From Asterias rubens (lineage: Eukaryota > Echinodermata > Asteroidea > Forcipulatida > Asteriidae), in NCBI RefSeq assembly GCF_902459465.1, contig NC_047071.1, positions 9,812,002-9,876,001 of the forward strand: a stretch of 64,000 nt of DNA, given 5' to 3'. Within the stretch, counting starts at the first letter, position 1, and every line of letters starts with the position of its first letter. Of this stretch, positions 42,565 through 53,100 are shown in pieces. The translations under genes were made by a program, and so were the position numbers. The notes under the pieces were generated by a model, which saw nothing but the letters and a program-made list of their open reading frames with translations, was not told the DNA's origin and made no database searches.

Positions 42565-43091
42565 ATCTAGGGACGAAGCCTTGAATCGTGTGGATTGGTT
42601 GTTCTGACCCTACGTGATTGTTTGGGGTTTCCCTGTATAATGGTTGCCTACCACATCTGACACTGAAATCGCTACACGAGTATTTTGATCATCTGTTTTG
42701 AGCAAAGTGTTTCAGAAAGGTAGAACAAGTAGCAGATGGCCACCTGGTTGAACACCAACTACGAGAGCAATTTCATCAAATTTACTATTGCCATGCTACT
42801 AATACAACGACTAACGTTACACTTAATAGTACAGCGGACTCCGGGACAAGTCTACCAGCTACATTGGATACAATGATTTAATTGGACAAATGCAGTGACT
42901 AAAAGCTTCGGTATCTGTGTTTTGATTGGTCCGTGCAGCTGACAAACATCGCCCTGACCAATCAAAACACATGGTAAGCTTACTTTCATATACGGTCATA
43001 TGCTGTGCCCATGTGTGTATACAGCATGCATGTGTGCATCATTGGTTGTATAATTATCTGCTTTTATTATTGCTTTCTGTACTATATTATG
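42565..43091. other. No gene seen
   Basis: Spacer between two TTAA elements. A short inverted repeat, TTTTGATTGGTC / GACCAATCAAAAC, lies at about 42922-42970. Confidence 0.4.
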
Positions 43092-43672
43092 TTAAAGTCA
43101 CCTGGAAATAGAATTGTTTTTCTTTCAAACTTAAGAGTATATGCTTACGAACAATAAAACATTTTTTTAGTAATTGTTTGTCACGATTTATATGTTTAAA
43201 AAATATATAAAGTTGTTTGGGGGGCTGACTCCGCCTACCCCTTTTGTGACGTCAATCGAGGCAGACTTTGCCTGCAATGCGTATAGTAAACACACGTGCA
43301 AAGTACATGTACGTCCAAGTCGTGAGTTGGTACGTTTCAAAAAGTGTTTTTCTGCATTCAGCAGCAATACACCTGGTCGGCAGTGCCGGAAAAAAAAAAA
43401 AATCTTGTTTTGAATCGTACAAACTCACGACTTGGTCCGTACATGTACTTTGCAATTGTGCTTACTCTCCGCATTACAGGCAAAGTCTGCCTCGATTGAC
43501 GTCACGAACAGCGCCCTCTCGGGTCGGGGTCTACTCTTAAATTTGTAAATAACATAAGAACTGATTTTTTAAAACCTTAGTTAACTGTTTATTCACATTC
43601 CACTCATCAAAACACATATATTAGTGACAAAAGCTTTCTTTTGAAAAAAATACCACTTCCAGGTGACTTTAA
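43092..43672. mobile_element. Palindromic TTAA element, family 3
   Basis: TTAA-AGTCACCTGGAA at the left and TTCCAGGTGACT-TTAA at the right, 581 bp. The inner arms pair strongly over about 100 bp (GACGTCAATCGAGGCAGACT / AGTCTGCCTCGATTGACGTC; AAGTCGTGAGTT / AACTCACGACTT). Confidence 0.85.
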
Positions 43673-43810
43673 ATCTATAATAATTTTATTGTGTACCCCA
43701 GATGTGGGGCAACAGATCTAAGGATCATAGTATGTATTTGCTTTTGTTGTCCCTTGCCCATCTCGGGGTATATTGTCAATAAATTTTGTTTTGTACTGTT
43801 ATGGCAAATA

Positions 43811-43811
43811 A

Positions 43812-43850
<39 letters not shown>
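43811..43850. repeat. (AAT)n microsatellite
   Basis: About 13 AAT units. Confidence 0.95.
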
Positions 43851-44039
43851 CATGTACTTGCATGTAAAGTTGGTGTAGAATTTGACTACGTATCTCTATG
43901 TGACATAAATACGAGTGAAAGGTAAAGATACACGACCGCTGGAGGCCAGTCTCTGTCGTTATAGATTGTATCGAATAACCCCCTTTTTGCTATGAAAGGA
44001 GCCAATTAATGTAGTTGTTTCAGAATGGGGGTGACAGAA

Positions 44040-44440
44040 CAGGATTTTCTAGACAGTGTCACAATGCGGACAATGAAGCCGTTGAAGTCGGGAAATCATG
44101 TTGGGTAGGAAGACTGTAGAGAATAGCATTGTCGTTGTCAAGACGAGAAGTAACCAATGCATAAATGACCTTTTCAGTGGCCCTATTTGTCCAAGTACTT
44201 GCGAATCTTACCAATATTCCTGATGTGATATGATGATAGACGAACAATGTTGTTGATGTGTGGCTGAAGTGTCATCAATGAATACAAAATAACCCCAAAG
44301 TTCCGAGCTTGCAGCGAGGGAGCTATCCGAGCATCACCGAAGGAAATGTATGGCACTGAAACCTTTGTTAGCTGTTGACGTGACCCAAATAGAAGGAACT
44401 CTGTAAAATAAATCACAGAAACTTGAGTTGAATGAAAGTT
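44040..44440 (-). pseudogene. CR1-type LINE reverse transcriptase fragment
   Basis: The minus strand gives TEFLLFGSRQQLTKVSVP, ARNFGVILYSLMTLQPHINN, SYHIRNIGKIRKYLD, then after a one-base shift near 44190 ATEKVIYALVTSRLDNDNAI and LYSLP. This is the segment after the catalytic box in CR1-like elements ('K(T)EFLLFGS', 'NLGV.FD..L….H', 'Y.LRNI..IR..L', 'LDYCN.LLYGLP'). The frameshift and short length mark it as dead. Confidence 0.75.
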
Positions 44441-45773
44441 GAAACAAAACTTAAGTTAACTTCAGGAAGTTTAAGTCAATAGATCAACTAGCGTCTTGGT
44501 CAACATGACCCAGAGTCCTTGACCCGGCTACTTTGTCCCAGTGTTTGTTGAACAATTACTCTGAGTCTTGGAGAAAAAATCCCACTGTCCAACTCAATTG
44601 GGCCCGGGGTCTGAGCTAAAATGACGGAAAATCTTGTCAGAATTCTGGTAATTATCCATTAGTCATGCAGAACTTCAGTTGGGTCTACTTGGGGACGTAC
44701 CAAAAAAATGATCTCATGTTAATAATTGTTGAAACGCTCTATGTGGTCGCAAGTCAGTAGCCCCGAGAGCCTGATCGAGTTGCTGAAGCGTTGTTCTCGA
44801 AAACACAAGTAGGTCACACTAAGCTAATGCCATTGTACGTCTGCAAGCATTCTTCAAATCCTTTGTTAGGCCGGTTATTATTTCGTATTTTTATTATGAC
44901 TACTGCAACTCAATGACCTGATGAAATCAAATTTAGATTATAGTTTGCATTGCGAAAATGCAAACGCAAGACTGCACTTTTAAAGAAATGAATGCATTAG
45001 TCATACTCTATTGAAATACACCCACAGAGAGGGTAAAGACAAATCGTACCTTTGCCGAGCAGTTCTAGAAATACTGAGAATCCAGTAAAAAAAACGGTAA
45101 GATTAGTTTAGTTTCTATGACATTATAACCTGTAATAGACTCTATCGAACGTATTCTGTTGATAACTTTAATACAAAGCGTGTTGTCCGAAAGGTTCACT
45201 ATTGTACAAACTTAATGTAGTTTGACGGTCTGATGAGGGAAAAACTCTGGCAAAAAAAGGGAAATACCCTTTTTTCAAACCAGACTACCGAACAAAAAAA
45301 CATAGTAAACAACATGCTGGACCGAGTAGTTTATTGTAGTTCAATACTAGTAAGTCGATTTGGAACTCAGGTAGGCCTATCGCTCAAAACTTTCAAGGAA
45401 TTTCCACTTTTGATTGTGTTAACTAACTCTATGGTGCTCAATTCACTCAGTTCGGTTGGACCTTCGAAAAGTTTCCCCAATAACGAAAGTTGAAATAAAA
45501 CTCAAGTTTCTGTGATTTATTTCACATCAAATCAGTTCGAATTTCGAGGTTCATCACTGCTATACTAATTCCAGTGAGCATGTAGTACAATTTTGATGTC
45601 GCCTTGCAGTTGATTTAAAATCCCGTTTGTAAATCAAAATTGAAACTTGTTTATCCTGAATTTATTCTCAACAGGTATCTCTGTTGTACGAGTACAGTTC
45701 TGCCGGGGTCTAAAGACGAACCCTTCAACATTACTTCTGTCCTCTAGTCGTTGCAACCCACTTAATACACACA
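44441..45773. other. Intergenic, upstream of GPCR paralogue 3
   Basis: No gene seen. AACTTGAGTT…AAATAAATCACAGAAACTTG-type sequence at 44400-44460 is echoed inverted at 45487-45525. The GPCR 5' flank starts near 45650. Confidence 0.4.
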
Positions 45774-46949
45774 ATGGCAAATGACTCTACCACAATCTTC
45801 GCGGTGGAAAATGACACGTTTATCGTCAGTACCTTGTCCGGGAATTTGACTGATGAAACTTCCTCCAGCCCGATGACATCAGGGGAACATTTAACGAACA
45901 TGTTTGAAAGCACAAGTTTCACCACCCCGTATTGGACGTCTACCACTATGGGGGACGGTCGAACCTTCCGCTTTGAGGACTACACGCAACGAGCCATCAT
46001 CGGCATCCTCGTCTGCTTCGTGGCCTTGTCTGGCTTCGTAGGGAACGTCTTGGTGATTCTGGCCGTTGTCTTATCAAAGAAGCTTCAGACCCGCACCAAT
46101 GCTTTCGTCGTCAACTTGGCTACAACCGACTTGGTGACTTGCACCGCTGCACCGTTTACCGCGGTGGCTCTGTTCAGCATGACGGGCTGGCCCATACCAG
46201 AGGAGGTCTGTTCTGTCGCAGCTGCTATTGGGTTTACCAGTATTGGATGTAGTGTCATGAACCTAGCTGCTATCTCCATTAACCGGTTCGTGCTCATCAC
46301 TAAATCCATCGACACTTACCACTCCATCTACACACCTAAGAAGATAGCAGCCATGTTGGTATTTACGTGGCTCTATCCAGCATTAGTCTGTTCCCTTCCA
46401 TTCTTTGGTATCGGTAAATGGGGTTACTCGGACAAGTACAAGACTTGTACTCAAGACACCTCAGCTGAATCTAGCGATACCTTCAGTCTGCTGGGATCTG
46501 CTCTCATCTACCCAATTCCTCTCATCATCCTGTTCGTCTGTTACTTCAAGATCTACCGCCACATCACAGGCCACATGAAGAAGATGATGGGGAAGGGAAT
46601 CGAGATGGAGGGAACTTCCAATGCCTCCAACGCCAGCAGCACTCAACTACAGAAGAAACCAGCGGGAAGCTTCAGCAAGAGACAGGTACAGATCACCAAG
46701 AATCTCTTCCTTGTGGTGTGCGCCTTTATTGCCTGTCTGGCCCCCTTCGCCATCGCTCTGATGATACCGCCCAGCGATCCGGTCATCCCGTGGACTGGGG
46801 CGATCATCATCTTCAACAGCGCCGTCAACCCTGTCATTTACGGGGTGAAACACCCGCACTTCAAGGAGGTGTTCCGTCACATGCTCCGGTGTCGGTACCA
46901 CTTGATTCCGGAACCATCTAGCTGTCTCAGAAAGATGAGATCAACATAG
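45774..46949 (+). CDS. Class A GPCR, moody/Tre1-like, paralogue 3
   Basis: Intact, intronless, 391 residues. Start at 45774 (ACACAATGG, strong context). N-terminus about 70 residues with NDS and NLT glycosylation sites. TM1 GNVLVILAVVL; TM2 NLATTDLVT; TM3-top cysteine (EEVCSVAAA) and loop 2 cysteine (YKTCTQD); TM3 end INRFVLI, not DRY; TM5 YPIPLIILFVCYF; loop 3 basic with KKMMGKGIEM and FSKRQVQITKNLF; TM6 CLAPFAIAL; TM7 FNSAVNPVIYG; tail KHPHFKEVFRHMLRC. Closest to paralogue 1, sharing an identical run of about 60 bp around TM4 and most of the third intracellular loop. A plasma-membrane receptor, presumably G-protein-coupled, ligand unknown. It ends the visible cluster of three plus-strand copies. 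Confidence 0.92.
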   Translation: MANDSTTIFAVENDTFIVSTLSGNLTDETSSSPMTSGEHLTNMFESTSFTTPYWTSTTMGDGRTFRFEDYTQRAIIGILVCFVALSGFVGNVLVILAVVLSKKLQTRTNAFVVNLATTDLVTCTAAPFTAVALFSMTGWPIPEEVCSVAAAIGFTSIGCSVMNLAAISINRFVLITKSIDTYHSIYTPKKIAAMLVFTWLYPALVCSLPFFGIGKWGYSDKYKTCTQDTSAESSDTFSLLGSALIYPIPLIILFVCYFKIYRHITGHMKKMMGKGIEMEGTSNASNASSTQLQKKPAGSFSKRQVQITKNLFLVVCAFIACLAPFAIALMIPPSDPVIPWTGAIIIFNSAVNPVIYGVKHPHFKEVFRHMLRCRYHLIPEPSSCLRKMRST

Positions 46950-47039
46950 GCACCTAAAACAGTTGCCTCCTCCGTGGACCGTGGCTCTATAAAATTTGGG
47001 CAAATGACCCCTTGCACACACGTCACACGCGGCGACTGT

Positions 47040-48520
47040 GCCACGCTCACCATTTTTGACGAAAGTGCAAGGTTTATCCCTTGTGATTTTTTCCAATTTC
47101 AGCAGCTTTTTGACCAAAAAAAATTGTGAAGGCTTGCCTCTTGTAATTTAATTCAATTTTAGCCCATTTTTGACAAAAGCAGTGATTTTATCAATTGTCA
47201 GAATATTTTGGGCGAAATTGTTGTGTTATCAAATTTAAGCCCATTTTAAGACGACATTGCAAGGTTAAAGGCAGTGGACACTATTGGTAATTGTCAAAGA
47301 TAAGCCTTCACAGTTGGTCTGTCTCAACATATGCATAAAATTACAAACCTGTGAAAATTTGAGCTCAATCGGTCATCGAAGTTGCGTGATAATAATGAAA
47401 GAAAAACAACCCTTGCCACACGAAGTTGTGTGCGTTTAGATGGTTGATTTCGAGACCTCAAGTTCTAAACCTGAGGTCTTGAAATCAAATTCGTGGAAAA
47501 TTACTTCCTTCTCGAAAACTATGGCACTTCAGAGGGAGCCGTTTCTCACAATGTTTTATACCATCAACCTCTCCCCATTACTCGTCACCAAGTAAGGTTT
47601 TATGCTAATAATTATTTTGAGTAATTACCAATAGTGTCCACTGCCTTTAAACCCTATATTGATTTTATCAAATTTCAGCCCATTTTTTACAAAAATGCAA
47701 GGCTTACCTTTTGTGACTGTATCCAATTTCCACCAGTTTTTGACGAAATTGCGAAGTTTACCCCTGTAATTTTAGCCCATTTATGATGCAAGTTTGGCTT
47801 ACATCCTTTTTGATTAAATCCAGTTTCAGCCCATTTTTGCCGAAATTGCCAGGCTTATTTTACACCTTTTGATTTTTTCCAATTTCAGCCGTTTGGGGTA
47901 AAAAGCAAGGCTTACCTCTGGTGATTTTGACAATTTTTACCAAATTGCAAGGTTTAATCCTTGAAATTTTATCAAATTTCAGCCCATTATTGAAGAAAAT
48001 GCTATGTTTTCCTCTAATAATATGATGTTAACCAATTTCAGCACATTTTTTTACAAAAACGCAAGGCTTGCCCCTTGTGATTTTATCAAAATTCAGCTAA
48101 CTTTTTACAAGAGTGCAAGGTTTACCCCTTGCAATTTTATCCAAGTTCAGCACCTTTTTGACAAAAACATGCAAGGCTTAAATATCCCTTTTGATTTTGC
48201 AAATTTAAGCCCATTTTTGATAAAAATTAATGCAAGGCTTGGCCATTGTGATTGTATCAAATTTTAGCCCGTTTTGACAAAAATCCAAGGTTTACCCAAT
48301 GTAAATTTATCAATTTTGTGATTTAATTCAATGTCAGCCCATTTTTGACGAAAGTGCTAAACTATAAGTTTAACTCCCTTGTGATGTTATCAAAACTCAG
48401 CTTATTTTCAACGAAATTGCATTTTGTACCCCTTTGTTTTTATATAATTTTTAGAACATCTTCGAAGAATGCCCTCTTGCGGTTTATATTATTTTAGTAT
48501 ATTTTGACAATCAATGCAAG
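47040..48520 (-). repeat. Decayed, inverted copies of the 50-kb hairpin repeat
   Basis: Roughly 55-70-bp periodic sequence with GCAAGGCTTACC…TTGTGATTTTATC, AATTTCAGCCCATTTTTGAC motifs. This is the reverse complement of the 50163-55801 unit, much more diverged. It is interrupted by a family 1 TTAA element at 47265-47650, so it predates that insertion. Confidence 0.8.
47265..47650. mobile_element. Palindromic TTAA element, family 1 (best copy)
   Basis: TTAA-AGGCAGTGGACACTATTGG to GTGTCCACTGCCT-TTAA, 386 bp, inserted in the decayed repeat array; both termini and flanking TTAA intact. Confidence 0.92.
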
Positions 48521-48900
48521 ACTAACGTCTTGGCGAATCTATCAAGTGTCAGTTTTTAACCAACTCCCATACCATGTATCAATCAAGCACATGTAACTCA
48601 GGTGTTCGAGGACAGAAAAAAAAGCCCCTTGCTTTTTTCTTAAATTGTGTGACATTGCCTGATATTATGAAGAGAGCTTGGAAGGGCCAGGAGTAATTTA
48701 CATATCTTGTCAACTTTCTAAGAAATTTGATTACTTATCTACATAACGATGCCACAAAGTTAGTCATTATAATGTCAATGTTGTTGCCATTTTTCATCCT
48801 CGAATACATTTTCTCTCCAATTATTTATCTTGAAGTTAATTGAAAAAGGTGTTGTATCATTAAAGTGGATACAAACAAAATCTTAAAAACTGTCCTTGGG

Positions 48901-49412
48901 TTAAAACAAATTTGTGCAGAAAGTTAGTTAGAGTGACGACCAGGCATTCAGGGGACTCAAAGTCTGATCGAAACCAGCGTGGTGATCACCCATTAGAACC
49001 CTTAAGGGATGGCTAGTCCCGGCCCCTCCTTTACTTTCCGACCCGGGATAATCATCCTACCCTAATTTGGGGAGAGACATGACGGACCCCAATCACTTAC
49101 TGGTGCTAGCAGTAAAAGTCATGTCCCTTTGGTACGGGGCGGGATTCGAACCGGGTCTCCCAGCTCTGGAACGCACGCAAGCGAACGATCCAGTGCACTG
49201 TGTCGCCACAGTGCCCGTTGGTGTTAGGAGGTGATTTTGAACACTACTTAAATAATGAACTGCTATACCGACTTAGTAAAAGAAAAAGATTGGTAGCATT
49301 GGGATTCGAACCCGGGTCAGTACCATTAAAAGCCCTCCTCTAACCCCATAGGCTACGGTTCCCTTATGTACTTAACTGAGAAATAATGCATTGTAATGCA
49401 TCGGAGCGGTCA
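48901..49412. repeat. Flanking block, left copy (tRNA-like modules)
   Basis: About 510 bp closely matched at 56076-56590. On the minus strand it has GGTTCGAATCCCGCC (B-box-like, about 49139-49155) and, further right, a second tRNA-like module with GGGTTCGAATCCC (about 49296-49310). SINE-like composite. The first 360 bp are almost identical between copies; the second tRNA-like module is more diverged. Confidence 0.85.
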
Positions 49413-49689
49413 GAAAAAGACAAGTTTCAAAGTGATAATGTACTGGAATGTTTAGTGAACAGCGCCGTCTCCAAAATATGATTGTTCTTCTAAATTTTCC
49501 CCTTTTCTTGGTTTGATCAAGTGATCACCCAGAAAAGAGGAGAGAACATCCCCAGTATTGCGTTTTTCTCTTGGGTTGATTTTTGATAAATCCCTTATGG
49601 GTTTAGCTTTGGTTTGTTGTCGATATTAATGTTCTAAACTAAAAAGCAATATATTTAAAATGCTGTTATAGTGGCCTTTGTTTTGATGT

Positions 49690-49860
49690 GGCGGTTCTTT
49701 ATTCATTCATTCAGTCGATGCGGAGCATCGGATGATGGCCCTACAAACACGATGGTCCTCCATTGCTGTACGTAGCTCTTCCCGACGCAGTCCAGAGTCC
49801 CGGCACAAGGTGTCCACATAGGTGGTTTGTGGTCTGCCTTGGGAACAGTGACCTTGAGTA
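49690..49860 (-). pseudogene. LINE 3' end fragment
   Basis: The minus strand gives QGRPQTTYVDTLCRDSGL, EELRTAMEDHRVCRAIIR and a stop. It corresponds to the extreme C-terminus of LINE reverse transcriptases ('RGRP..T..D.L..D.GL….L…..DR..WR'). A (TGAA)n tail at about 49700-49712 marks the 3' end. Confidence 0.7.
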
Positions 49861-50162
49861 GGGGCCCTACTTGCCATCTTTTGTTTTATGTTTTACAACA
49901 ATTGTTAGAATTCTGTGTTATGAATAGTGTTTACATGTTTACCTTTTTACGAGCAAGGTCTGGGAGGGCACATTTGTTTTGATGACAGTTGTTGTGACTT
50001 TTGCCATTCCCTGGACGGCCTATGCTTGCTTGTAGGATGTTTGTGTTGTACGAAGAATTATATAAATATTGGGCTAAGTTGGGTACAATTTCAAGGAGTA
50101 TAGAAGGCTCGAGTCTTTGTCAAAATGGGCTCAAACCTGATTAGTTATAAAGTGTCGAAATT

Positions 50163-53100
50163 GTCGTCTAGGGGTAAGCCTTGCATTTTTGATGAATCTT
50201 GGCTAAAATTAGATAAAATCGCAAGGGGTAAGCCTTGTATTTTTAACGAATCTGGGCTAAAATTTGATTAAATTGCAAGAGGTAAGCCTTGCATTTTTTA
50301 TGACAAATTTGATAAAATCGCAAGGGGTAAGCCTTGCATTTTTGACGATTCTGGGCTAAAATTAGATAAAATCGCAAGGGGTAAGCCTTGTATTTTTAAC
50401 GAATCTGGGCTAAAATTTGATTAAATGCAAGAGGTAAGCCTTGCATTGTTTATGACAAATTTGATAAAATCGCAAGGGGTAAGCTTTGCATTTTTGACGA
50501 ATCTGGGCTAAAATTAGATAAAATCGCAAGGGGTAAGCCTTGTATTTTTAACGAATCTGGGCTAAAATTTGATTAAATTGCAAGAGGTAAGCCTTGCATT
50601 TTTGACGAATCTGGGCTAAAATTAGGTAAAATCGCAAGGGGTAACCCTTGCATTTTTTATGACAAATTTGATAAAATCGCAAGGGGTAAGCCTTGCATTT
50701 TTGACGAATCTGGGCTAAAATTTGATTAAATTGCAAGAGGTAAGCCTTGCATTTTTGACGAATCTGGGCTAAAATTAGATAAAATCGCAAGGGGTAAGCC
50801 TTGCATTTTTTATGACAAATTTAATAAAATCGCAAGGGGTAACCCTTGCATTTTTTATGAATCTGGGCAAAAAGATTGATAAGATCGCAAGGGGTAAGCC
50901 TTGCATTTTTAATGAATCTGGGCCAAAAAAAGAAAAAATCGCAAGGGGTAAGCCTGGCATTTTTTATGACAAATTTGATAAAATCGCAAGGGGTAAGCCT
51001 TGCATTTTTGACGAATCTGTGATAAAATTAGATAACATCGCAAGGGGTAAGCCTTGCATTTTTTATGACAAATTTGATAAAATCGCAAGGTGTAAGCCTT
51101 GCATTTTTTACGAATCTGGGCTAAAATTAGATAAAATCGCAAGGGGTAACCCTTGCATTTTTTATGACAAATTCGATAAAATCGCAAGGGGTAAGCCTTG
51201 CATTTTTGACGAATCTGGGCTAAAATTTGATTAAATCGCAAGGGGTAAGCCTTGCATTTTTGATGAATCTGGGCTAAAATTTAAAACAATTTGAACAAAT
51301 CGGAAGGGGTAAGCCTTGCATTTTTGATGAATCTGTGATAACATTAGATAAAATTGCACGGGGTAAGCCTTGCATTTTTGACGAATCTGGGCTAAAATTT
51401 GATTAAATCGCAAGGGGTAAGCCTTGCATTTTTGATGACAAATTTGATAAAATCGCAAAGGGTAAGCCTTGCATTTTTGACGAATCTGGGCTAAAATTTG
51501 ATTAAATCGCAAGGGGTAAGCCTTGCATTTGTGATGAATCTTGGCTAAAATTTAAAACAATTTGAACAAATCGGAAGGGGTAAGCCTTGCATTTTGATGA
51601 ATCTGGGCTAAAATTAGATCAAATCGCAAGGGGTAAGCCTTGCATTTTTGATGACATATTTGATAAAATCGCAAGGGGTAAGCCTTGCATTTTTGACGAA
51701 TCTGGGCTAAAATTTAAAACAATTTGAACAAATCGGAAGGGGTAAGCCTTGCATTTTTGATGAATCTGGGCTAAAATTTAAAACAATTTGAACAAATCGG
51801 AAGGGGTACGCCTTGCATTTTTGATGAATCTGTGATAAAATTAGATCAAATCGCAAGGGGTAAGCCTTGCAGTTTTGACGAATCTGGGCTAAAATTTGAT
51901 AAAATCATGAGGGGTAAGCCTTGCATTTTTGACAAATCTGGGCTAAAATTAGATAAAATCGCAAGGGGTAAGCCTTGCATTTTTTACGAATCTGGGCTAA
52001 AATTAGATAAAATCGCAAGGGGTAAGCCTTGCATTTTTATGACAAATTTGATAAAATCGCAAGGGGTAAGCCTTGCATTTTTGATGAATCTGGGCAAAAA
52101 TTTGATACAATTTGAACAAATCGCACGGGGTAAGCCTTGCAGTTTTGACGAACCTGGGCTAAAATTAGATAAAATCGCAAGGGGTAAGCCTTGCATTTTT
52201 GACGAATCTGGGCTGAAATTAGATAAAATTGCAAGGGGTAAGCCTTGCATTTTTTTACGAATCTGGGCTGAAATTAGATAAAATTGCAAGGGGTAAGCCT
52301 TGCATTTTTTTACGAATCTGGGCTAAAATTAGATAAAATCGCAAGGGGTAAGCCTTGCATTTTTTATGACAAATTTAATAAAATCGCAAGGGGTAAGCCT
52401 TGCATGTTTTATGAATCTGGGCAAAAAAATTGATAATATCGCAAGGGGTAAGCCTTGCATTTTTAATAAATCTGGGCTAAAAAAGAAAAAATCGCAAGGG
52501 GTAAGCCTTGCATTTTTTAAGACAAATTTGATAAAATCGCAAGGGGTAAGCCTTGCATTTTTGCCGAATCTGTGATAAAATTAGATAACATCGCAAGGGG
52601 TAAGCCTTGCATTTTTTATGACAAATTTGATAAAATCGCAAGGGGTAAGCCTTGCATTTTTGATGACAAATTTGATAAAATCGCAAGGTGTAAGCCTTGC
52701 ATTTTTTACGAACCTGGGCTAAAATTAGATAAAATCGCAAGGGGTAACCCTTGCATTTTTTATGACAAATTTGATAAAACCGCAAGGGGAAAGCCTTGCA
52801 TTTTTGATGACAAATTTGATGAAATCGCAAGGTGTAAGCCTTGCATTTTTTACGAACCTGGGCTAAAATTAGATAAAATCGAAAGGGGTAACCCTTGCAT
52901 TTTTGATGACAAATTTGATAAAATCGCAAGGGGTAAGCCTTGCATTTTTGACGAATCTGGGCTTAAATTTGATTAAATCGCAAGGGGTAAGCCTTGCATT
53001 TTTGATGAATCTGGGCTAAAATTTAAAACAATTTGAACAAATCGGAAGGGGTAAGCCTTGCATTTTTGATGAATCTGTGATAAAATTAGATAAAATCGCA

